From the NCBI GenBank assembly GCA_029339505.1, contig JAQISU010000167.1, positions 1,333,001 through 1,397,000 on the forward strand: a stretch of DNA of 64,000 nucleotides. Direction: 5' to 3'. The position numbers and the translations under genes are program-made. Shown one piece after another: positions 57,193-64,000 of the stretch. The stretch is from Unio delphinus (Eukaryota; Mollusca; Bivalvia; Unionida; Unionidae). The number at the start of each line of letters is the position of its first letter. Within the stretch, counting starts at the first letter, position 1. The notes beneath the pieces are model-generated. The model ran no database searches. It saw nothing but the letters and a program-made list of their open reading frames with translations, and had not been told where the DNA came from.

Positions 57193-58302
57193 TATTTTAA
57201 AACCTTATGATATGCTTTCCTAGTCTTCACGTATCTTGCACTGGATCAAAATAAATGGCTTTCTTTCTAGTTCAAGATTAGATTAGCCAAAGATAGCCTA
57301 AGGAATAAAATAATCTGTAATCAGATTATCACAACTAACGCCTTCCGATTTACCAAAATTCAACCACTTATGGTACAAATCAGCAGATTAAATTAAAACT
57401 TGTTTTCATTTTACGGTGTCAATGTGTAATCTTAACTCAGCATTATAATACCAGTATCTTAAGTTTTATCTCTAATTTCTTTAAATAGTCCTTTGCATCA
57501 CACCACTTTTAAGATAGTACATATCTTTATATCTCCACTGTTTATTATATTCACTATTATATTTTGGAGTAATCTTTACTTTTGCTTGTTTCTTTATCTG
57601 TACCTTGTTAATAAATGTTAGTTTCCATTACGTATCTTTTGCTTCTTTATTTTCAATTAGTTTTACCTTCCATTAATTTTTAACATGTGAGGACTATAAC
57701 GAACTGATGCTTCTAACGAAGAAAAGATTCAATTGATTAGGAAGCGAAAGGCATCGATGTTAATAAGGTGGCGTTTTTCTCTCTTCGCTTATCCTTTCAA
57801 ATGAATAAAGTTTTCCTTCAAATAATTCCACATAACAACAAAATAGTCGTCTTAAGATGAGAAAAAAATTGATAATTTCAAAGGTAATGGTCACTTAAAC
57901 ATTCTTCATTTGGACATCCTAATATGATCAGTTGACCATAGGTCATCCTACAGGCTACTTGTGATAGCTTTCATAACCAGTTTGGCCCATAATCAATGAC
58001 GCGTGTCTTCCACTAATATCAATAACGCCTTTGTTATGATTGCCTGGCCTTTGGGGTTTAATTATTCAACAGCATTCCCATTCTTTCATTACATTCCGTG
58101 TCTTACCTATTACATACAATTTATTAATTTGGAGATTAATGTTTGTAGTCACAAGGAATAAAACTATAACGTACTAGTTATACCTTATTGATTGCTCTAA
58201 TTTGCATAGCTAAATTTACTCAAGTTGTTCTAGAGAGCGCACAGAAAAATAAAAATATAAAGCGAAATATCGACACGAAAACATAACATGGTAATTTAAA
58301 AA

Positions 58303-58463
<161 letters not shown>

Positions 58464-58502
58464 CAATTTGATAAATGTGTTCTGATTCGTGTAAGGTTAG
58501 GA

Positions 58503-58504
<2 letters not shown>

Positions 58505-58594
<90 letters not shown>
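58505..58594. repeat. (GT)n followed by (GA)n microsatellite
   Basis: About 17 GT units then about 28 GA units, immediately before the SINE-like core. Confidence 0.95.
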
Positions 58595-58595
<1 letters not shown>

Positions 58596-58599
<4 letters not shown>

Positions 58600-58905
58600 A
58601 TTTTTAACGTAGCTTTAACACTTTTTCAGTCATATCGCTACGATGTATGCAGTGTGGCAATTTATATTGATGTCTAGCACTGCGACATAACGTAGCAGAC
58701 ATGTAGCATGATGTCCCAGCCAGTCACATTAACCTGACACCAGGCCGACTAGTTCTAACACTAACCTCTTAATGCTGAGTGTAGCAGCAGCTGTCAGTAC
58801 CATCTTTGTAAGTCTTTGGCATGATTCGGCTGGGGATCGAACTCACAACCTTCCGCATCTGAGGCAGATGATCTGACCACTAGCCAATGGAGCAGTCAAG
58901 GTTAG
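58596..58905 (-). repeat. tRNA-derived composite SINE-like element, third copy
   Basis: The shared core runs on the plus strand from GATGTATGCAGTGTGGCAAT to GGCATGATTCGGCTGGGGAT. At its right end the minus strand carries a tRNA-like head starting GCTCCATTGGCTAGTGGTCA, with an A box and a B box GAGTTCGATCCCC. The head starts with the same GCTCC..TGGC.TAGTGGT.AGA as the plus-strand head of the 4.46-kb copy but points the other way with respect to the core. The left end is TTTTTAACGTAGCTTTAACA, as in the copy at 21.06 kb. Confidence 0.62.
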
Positions 58906-59500
58906 AGCAAGACATGCAACATGTTCTTATTAGTGTAAGGTTTAAGCAAGACACGTAACATGTTCTGATCAGTATAACGTCTACGGTACGGGCAAGACAG
59001 GACACGTGTTCTGATTAGTACTTTGTGTATGGGTAAGACACGAAATATATTGTAATAAAGTTTTTATGTGTAACGTCACAAACATCACGCAATGAAAAGA
59101 GTAAGTGGGCACACAGCAATACTGTAATTCAAATGTAAAACTGGGGTGATAAAGACGGAGATTTGTGATAAACCTAGAGTATGTATTTTTTTTAAATTAT
59201 TCTCAACGTAAACATGTAGAGGTATATGGTTGCCACTAGAGGCGAAAAGGTAATGAAATCAGAACTATTCAGAAGAAGCACGACCTGTCAAAGAAAAGCA
59301 ATATTTGAAAACTAGCTAAATAATTTGCTTGGAAAGTATAAACAGAATGCATGCAGAGACCATCTCGCTGTAATTAACTGTTCAGTTGCAATATGATGTG
59401 TGACTTAAGTTCCAGCAATCGCTGCTTCTGCTCATCTTTCCGCATACCCATTTCATGGACAGCTGTGCTTTGGATAGCATAGTTTTAGTTTGCAGACTGT
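58906..59500. other. Intergenic, no gene recognised
   Basis: Short repeated phrases such as AAGACACGTAACATGTTCTGAT appear three times in diverged form between 58910 and 59050. Nothing else is recognised. Confidence 0.4.
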
Positions 59501-59504
59501 GTCT

Positions 59505-59700
59505 ACAGATAAGGTCTTTAAGTTTGTTCTTGCAATCGAAAAAGGTTAGTTTTAAGAGCACTCTTAAAAGGGATCACTGCGTCTTTGTGTCTAATTTTAA
59601 TAGGCAATTCGTTCCACAATTCTGGTCCCTGGTATGCAAAGAACGTTGTCTATATGACTTCGATTTCATAGTAGGAACCAATAAGAGGACGTACCCTTGA
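59505..59700 (-). mobile_element. LINE (CR1/L2-like) 3' end
   Basis: The minus strand reads PELWN-like and IPFKSALKTNLF-like ORF2 end motifs with frame breaks, then a tail AACTTAAAGACCTTATCTG. It is a third copy of the element at 7.32 and 20.77 kb. It is 5'-truncated and lies just left of Polinton B. Confidence 0.65.
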
Positions 59701-59727
59701 TGTAGAGGTAAGATGGCTAATAGTAGT

Positions 59728-59965
59728 TATAGGGGGCACTCTAGCGTCAAGGGAAAATCCAGTCAAAAAGTGTTTGGGCACATCTAGCGTCAATGGGAAT
59801 TTAACATGGTGGGCCTATCTAGCGTCAAGGGGAATTGAACATGGGAACTATTTGGGCCTATCTAGCGTCAAGGGAAACTGAACATGGTGGGCCTATCTAG
59901 CGTCAAGGGGAATTGAACATGGGAACTATTTGGGCCTATCTAGCGTCAAGGGAAATTGAACATAG
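59728..59965. repeat. Tandem repeat, 40-50 bp units around CTAGCGTCAAGGG
   Basis: The phrase TCTAGCGTCAAGGGGAATTG followed by AACATGG recurs six or seven times with two spacer forms, TGGGCCTA and GAACTATTTGGGCCTA, alternating. The first occurrence follows GTTATAGGGGGCACTC at 59729-59746. It lies at the outer edge of the Polinton B genes and may belong to its terminal repeat, though no second terminus is visible. Confidence 0.85.
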
Positions 59966-60100
59966 GGAATATGATTTGTATTTGTATAAGGGACTGTCTA
60001 GTGGCAAGGGGGAAAATGGAGGCAAAGAAAGCTAATATCTTTTCGAGGCCTATGAGTGGTCCTGAAAAGGGCCGTTATGTGTCATGTTAACAGTATCTTG

Positions 60101-60334
60101 TTAACACAGAGGACATCGCACAGATCTTCTTCTCTTCCTTAAACTTCTCCTCACTGTTGGACCATAGAAGAGAACTCTCTTTAAACAACCTTGTCTTTCC
60201 ACATATATCCTTCTCTTCCAAAAGGCTGTATCCGTCATATGAATGACACTCCACGATGATCTGACATACATGGGTAGATCAGTCCGAAACAGCATGGTTG
60301 AAACAAGGGTAGAAGATTCTACATTAGTCCACAT
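60101..60334 (-). CDS. Small basic protein of Polinton B, unrecognised
   Basis: This is an intact 77-codon frame from ATG 60334 with a TATA-like TATAAATAA about 45 bp upstream on the minus strand. The protein has no signal peptide. The C-terminal third is strongly basic (RRSLRKRRRSVRC) with two cysteines at the end. A small basic protein could serve as a DNA-condensing core protein like adenovirus pX/mu, but this is speculation from charge alone. It diverges from the coiled-coil gene at 60.5 kb across a shared upstream region. Confidence 0.5.
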   Translation of the reverse strand: MWTNVESSTLVSTMLFRTDLPMYVRSSWSVIHMTDTAFWKRRIYVERQGCLKRVLFYGPTVRRSLRKRRRSVRCPLC

Positions 60335-60375
60335 CTTGTGATGAGAAACAGGTGAAGCGAATGCTGTGTACTGCG

Positions 60376-60392
60376 GTTATTTATAGGGGAAG
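60376..60392. promoter_or_regulatory. TATA-like box for the basic-protein gene
   Basis: The plus strand reads TTATTTATAGGGG, giving CCCCTATAAATAA on the minus strand, with the ATG at 60334 about 45 bp downstream. The spacing equals that at the 62.0-kb divergent promoter. Confidence 0.5.
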
Positions 60393-60482
60393 AGCGGATC
60401 GAAACGGATTGAGTGTATCCACCAATTCAAACGTGCGTTACAAAAGTCAGTGACAGTCATCGAATCGGAAGAGAGCGGTCTG

Positions 60483-60490
60483 TGACGTCA
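60483..60490. promoter_or_regulatory. CRE/ATF palindrome TGACGTCA
   Basis: A perfect eight-base CREB/ATF site, TGACGTCA, lies 15-50 bp upstream of the candidate starts of the coiled-coil gene (ATG 60505 or 60541). Such sites drive many adenovirus early promoters. A chance eight-mer is possible. Confidence 0.4.
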
Positions 60491-60540
60491 CCTTACCTAT
60501 ATTTGTGTTCAGTCAATCGATGCGACAGAGTTGTTCAATG

Positions 60541-61168
60541 ATGTCGGACACTAAGAAGGCGATAAATTGGAGTGAGTCAGGAGTACAGACAGCAAGTCAT
60601 GGGCCAGCAGTGACTACTAAAGTCATGACAAATCTACATCCAGAAGAAGTTGATTTTAACTGGGATATTGTGGATTTTTTAACATCACAAGAATTTGTTC
60701 CGGAGCCTTCGTTGCCTTCTGCTTCTTATTATGTACACGTCGATGATTTTAAGCAAAGACAAAAAAGAAGAATTGGAGCGATTTTTACAACAACAGAAAG
60801 TAGAAGAACAAGCTTTTCTTATTCACCAGCAGGAAGAAGAAGCAAAAAGGAAACACCAGAAAGAAACAGTAGCAGCAACCGAGAAGAAAGAAGACCAAGG
60901 ACAGAAAGAGAATAGTGAAAATCAAACGGTCACGACGGCATTTTTAGATATTTTAGCAGAGTTAAGGAGTCTGAAACAAATGTATCAGACTTCTTTATCA
61001 CGACCGAAGAGAAAAAGACCTTCTCGAGCTAAACAACCCAATCTCACTGTGACTACGTCTGCCATACCACCGTTAGTGATTTCTACCAAATCATTGACAG
61101 GAACTACCAGTCCCGAAGTAGGCCTTGGCCGTGGCAAAGGCTTAAGACAGCTCAAGATGGTTACGTAA
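60541..61168 (+). pseudogene. Coiled-coil protein of Polinton B, one frameshift
   Basis: From ATG 60541 (or 60505) the frame reads MMSDTKKAINWSESGVQ, then VDFNWDIVDFLTSQEFVPEP. A frameshift near 60755 in an AAAAAAG run leads to a charged coiled coil (KKEELERFLQQQKVEEQAFL and QQEEEAKRKHQKE), a second helix (FLDILAELRSLKQMYQTSL) and a basic stretch (RPKRKRPSRAK), ending at 61168. About 208 residues if joined. It resembles in composition the Glu/Gln-rich gene at 21.2 kb in Polinton A. The family is unknown to me. Confidence 0.55.
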
Positions 61169-61497
61169 CGTTTCAGAGTATTTTTGTTTTGAAACAAACA
61201 AAACACCAACGGTCCTTTTCAGGGCCACTCCAATTATTTCGAAAAGAAATACTATTTCAATTGCCTAATTCAATGAAAACTCAAAAGTCCTTTTTTTTTT
61301 AAAACCCATGATGTACGTGTGAGTGAATTAATGAATGAATGAATGTGTGAGTGTAGGTTCTTATTCTATAAAATCAAAACCAAGAGACACTTAAGTTTTT
61401 TTCTCTCTGGTATATTCTGGTACAAAAGTTACAATTCAATATCACAACATAACATAACACAATACCACTTTAAAAATGTTCATAGGTTTCTTCTGTT

Positions 61498-61962
61498 TCA
61501 CTCTTTCTGTTTTTTCATTTTCTTTACTGTCACAGGTTTTTCTTTTTCTTCTTCCTCTTCACTTTCGTTTCGTCTTCTTTTCTTGCCTTTGTGAACGTGT
61601 GGGGGTTTTTCCTTGGGGGTGGGTACCTCTTCCTCCTCCTCCTGTTCAGAATTCCTTTCCTCCTCCTCCTTCTGCTCCTGTTGTTTCTTAGGGCAGTTTG
61701 GAGACCAATGTCCTTTCTCTTTACAATAATAACAGGTATCTTGACTTTTGTCTCTATTGGTACCTTTTTTGTTTTTGTCACGATCTAGACATTCTGTAGC
61801 CCAATGTCCTTTCTTCTTATAGATATAGCAAGTATCTTGACTTTTATCTCGAAAGGAGGGAGAGTAGTCTGTCGGCCTGTCTGAAGAAAACTTTCGTATG
61901 ACCCCACGTAAAGCTCTGATAACAAGTTCAACTTGTGTAGGTTCTTCCATCGTTCTGGTCAA
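61498..61962 (-). CDS. CCHC zinc-knuckle protein of Polinton B
   Basis: This is an intact 154-codon frame. After a short N-terminus (EEPTQVELVIRALRGVIRK) come two retroviral-type zinc knuckles about 30 residues apart. The second is canonical (CYYCKEKGHWSPNC). The first has Tyr for the second Cys (CYIYKKKGHWATEC) and is probably damaged. The rest is a long Glu/Lys-rich tail ending in basic residues. CCHC knuckles bind single-stranded nucleic acid. The gene is divergent from the polymerase gene, 121 bp apart, with its own TATA-like box about 45 bp upstream. Its place inside a DNA-virus-like gene set is unusual; it might instead be a captured retroelement gag end. Confidence 0.65.
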   Translation of the reverse strand: MTRTMEEPTQVELVIRALRGVIRKFSSDRPTDYSPSFRDKSQDTCYIYKKKGHWATECLDRDKNKKGTNRDKSQDTCYYCKEKGHWSPNCPKKQQEQKEEEERNSEQEEEEEVPTPKEKPPHVHKGKKRRRNESEEEEEKEKPVTVKKMKKQKE

Positions 61963-62000
61963 TGTGAGAATAAAATGAATACTGACAGGTTAGACACTGA

Positions 62001-62040
62001 CCCTTTATATATTCACGGATCGGACATGAATATATAGGGG
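62001..62040. promoter_or_regulatory. Divergent promoter with inverted TATA boxes
   Basis: CCCTTTATATATTCA (62001-62015) and TGAATATATAGGGG (62027-62040) are nearly perfect reverse complements around an 11-base centre. Each arm holds a TATA-like element. Each TATA lies about 45 bp from the ATG it would serve (61962 on minus and 62084 on plus). Confidence 0.6.
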
Positions 62041-62083
62041 TTAAGGTCTTTAAAAGGTAGTCATTTGACTTTTTGCAGACAAC

Positions 62084-64000
62084 ATGAAAAGACCGCATCA
62101 TGTTGTCGAGAAAGGAGAAGACAGTAAGAGACAGAAACGTAATGTATCGCCTAGCACAGTAGCTGAAGTCTTGGCTCATATTCATGCCAGTGATTTTGAA
62201 GATGACATGAGTGAGCCCGAATCCACACCCAGGCAATCGACGTCCAAGCAAAGTGTACCACCCTTAGTAAACCCTGAAAATTACTATCACATTCGAGAGA
62301 CGGAAAAGCGTTCCTCTCGAAAATTTAGAACAACGGCTTACACATATGCCGTAATGTTTAAAGATTTTAAGTCCAATGTACCTTTGGAGAATACAGAAGG
62401 GTTCTTTACCGAGGTGTGGGATTCTGTGTTAACTGCACTGAAACAGCAATGTCAAGCCAAAGAAGACGATCGCTTGAGACTTTCTATTCATCACGATAAT
62501 TTGAAGTCTCCCGTTTGGATCGAGTTTACTAGCCCATCACAATTATCACCTTCCAAAGTCATCGACAAAATTTAACATGTGCAACAATCCAACGACAAGT
62601 TTCATATCACCGACGGAAAAGCCACACTGTTCATGACTCACGTGTCTCTTCCCCAGGGGACAGGACGCAAAAAAGTATTATTGGTCGACAACCTTCGCAA
62701 CAACAAACTAAGCCTGGTCCGTATTAACAATCCACTAGACCAGATGTGTTTAGCCCGTGCTGTCGTCGTGGGACGAACGTATGCCAATAAGAACGACACG
62801 GCAGAATGGAAAAGAGCCTGGAAAACTATTCAACAATCGGACGGAGCCAAAAAAAGAAGCGAAGCAGAACTCCTGTTACAGCAAGCGTGGATATCCAAAG
62901 ACACCCCTTGCGGTATTCCAGAAATGCAAAAATTGTAAGGTGCCTTGGCTCCACATTACACATTGAAAGTACACCCTCAAGAAGTGCGTGGTCCTCTTTT
63001 ATTTCGAGGCCACAATTTTAAAGAGGGAAAATACATTCACGTCTATCATCACGATGGTCATTTTGATACCATTACCAGTATCACTGGATTTCTGAGATAC
63101 AGTTACTACTGTGAAAAATGTGATTATGGTTATAACAATCGAGAACAACACAAGAATTGTGGATCGAAATGTGAGGGATGTTTGGCCTCTCAACCTTGTC
63201 TGGACAAAGGACAAGAAAGAGTGCATTGCCCTGTTTGTCAGCGCACTTTTGTCAGTCCTACCTGTTACCAACAACATTTGAAGATGCAAAGTTCACAGCA
63301 GAAAAGTACTTGTCAGCTTCTGAGATTGTGCCCTACTTGTGGACAAGGCTTACGTACCAATAGTGTTAAGTTACACGTTTGTCGAGGGAAGAAACGATGT
63401 CACATTTGTCACCAAATCGTGGACTTGGTGCACGAATGCTTCATTCAAAAATATCAACCCCAACCAGAAGATGCCCAGAAGAAATTGAATTTTACTTTTT
63501 TTTTTTATTTCGAATGCATGCAAGAAACTGGTATTCACATTCCTAATTTCTGCATGGCTCACCGTGCGTGCGAGCAGTGTATACAAGAACCCATTTTTAG
63601 TCATTGCCCTCACTGCAGCAAGATTCCTGGAGGACGTGAAAAAATCTTTCGAGGGCCAAACACACAGCCAGGAAGAACGCGCCTTGACAGGAACGTGGGT
63701 GAGCGTGGAATTATTTAAAGCTCTGGACCTGGGATACCGACTGTTAGAAGTGTACGAAATTTACCACTTTTCGAAGACACAACAATACCGCAAGGGCGAC
63801 GAGACACAGAAAGGTATTTTTGCTGACTACGTGGATGCCTTTTTAAAACTAAAACAAGAAGCTAGTGGCTATCCTTCCTGGTGCCACACTCCCGAAGACC
63901 AAAAGATATTCAAAGAAAAATATCGGGAGTAGGAAGGCATCACTTTAGACCACATTGAGAAAAACGAAGGAAGGTGGTCGTTTGGCAAAGTGATGCTCAA
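62084..64000 (+). pseudogene. Protein-primed DNA polymerase B of Polinton B, N-terminal part and internal deletion
   Basis: ATG 62084 opens a basic N-terminus, then the family's N-terminal domain (TAYTYAVMFKDFKSN, SVWDSVLTALKQ-like), with a TAA at 62574. It continues in other frames with FHITDGKATLFMTHVSLPQG, LDQMCLARAVVVGRTYA and AELLLQQAWISKDTPCGIP (62579-62938). Next comes HYTLKVHPQEVRGPLLFRGH and a Cys/His-rich module (CPVCQRTFVSPTCYQQH, 62945-63480) leading to the Exo I region FFFYFECMQETG, where the catalytic Asp reads Tyr. After GGREKIF the sequence jumps to the palm region (TGTWVSVELFKALDLGYRLL, KQEASGYPSWCHTPEDQ), with a TAG at 63930-63932, and approaches motif B at the window end. 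About 450 residues are deleted compared with the copy at 4.95-7.32 kb. Confidence 0.9.

Larger units (their letters stand above)
56070..58300. other. Intergenic, microsatellite-rich, no gene recognised
   Basis: The region contains (AT)n at 56086-56169 and (CT)n/(CA)n at 57104-57192. The remainder is AT-rich with no coding frame of note on either strand. Confidence 0.5.

Noticed and set aside
61591..61788. Hydrophobic plus-strand frame over the zinc-knuckle gene
   Set aside because: The Leu/Phe-rich reading is the antisense of Glu/Lys-rich codons in the minus-strand gene.

Overview
The window looks like invertebrate nuclear DNA, most likely from a mollusc. It is AT-rich, full of microsatellites, and carries an intron-split host gene packed with transposable elements. 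The mollusc assignment is inference. The domain and motif calls come from reading the sequence; no search was run.

Host gene (0.57-19.1 kb, minus strand). Five coding exons with compatible phases and mostly good splice sites encode a signal peptide followed by a propeptide. I read it as the start of a secreted ADAM / mig-17-like metalloprotease. Exons lie at 19105-19051, 16628-16378, 2465-2376, 1261-1102 and 701-573, and the gene continues beyond the left edge. Intron 2 is about 13.9 kb. It holds a decayed Ty3/gypsy-type endogenous retrovirus with an F-like envelope gene (10.1-15.7 kb, minus), a broken Polinton/adintovirus-type DNA polymerase B (4.95-7.32 kb, minus), a LINE 3' end and a composite tRNA-derived SINE-like element.

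Polinton A (about 21.2-53 kb). Remnants of virion genes run along the plus strand: a poly-Asp coiled-coil protein, a pVI-like peptide, a double-jelly-roll major capsid protein, a glycine/alanine-rich minor virion protein interrupted by a (TC)n tract, an adenain-like protease, fibre-like and membrane proteins, and a penton-like minor capsid protein. Then comes the most striking feature, nine head-to-tail copies of a 2.80 kb segment (27386-52613). Each copy holds the C-terminal part of a Pif1-like helicase with an HNH domain (plus), a retroviral-type Polinton integrase (minus), a zinc-ribbon/phospholipase A2 gene (minus) and the 5' part of an A32/FtsK-like packaging ATPase (plus). The ATPase is complete, apart from one frameshift, only at the right end of the array. 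Diagnostic variants alternate in 5.6 and 8.4 kb blocks, which indicates stepwise amplification. All copies carry stops or frameshifts, so this is a fossil or a satellite in the making.

53-59.7 kb holds microsatellites, a gypsy pol scrap, a degraded non-LTR retrotransposon, another SINE-like core and a LINE 3' end.

Polinton B (about 59.7 kb to the window end, plus). It starts with a 40-50 bp tandem repeat, then a small basic protein (minus), a coiled-coil protein (plus), a CCHC zinc-knuckle protein (minus) and the N-terminal part of a protein-primed DNA polymerase B (plus). An internal deletion of about 1.35 kb removes most of the exonuclease and the start of the polymerase domain. Divergent gene pairs share TATA-like boxes about 45 bp upstream of their start codons, one pair arranged as an inverted repeat.
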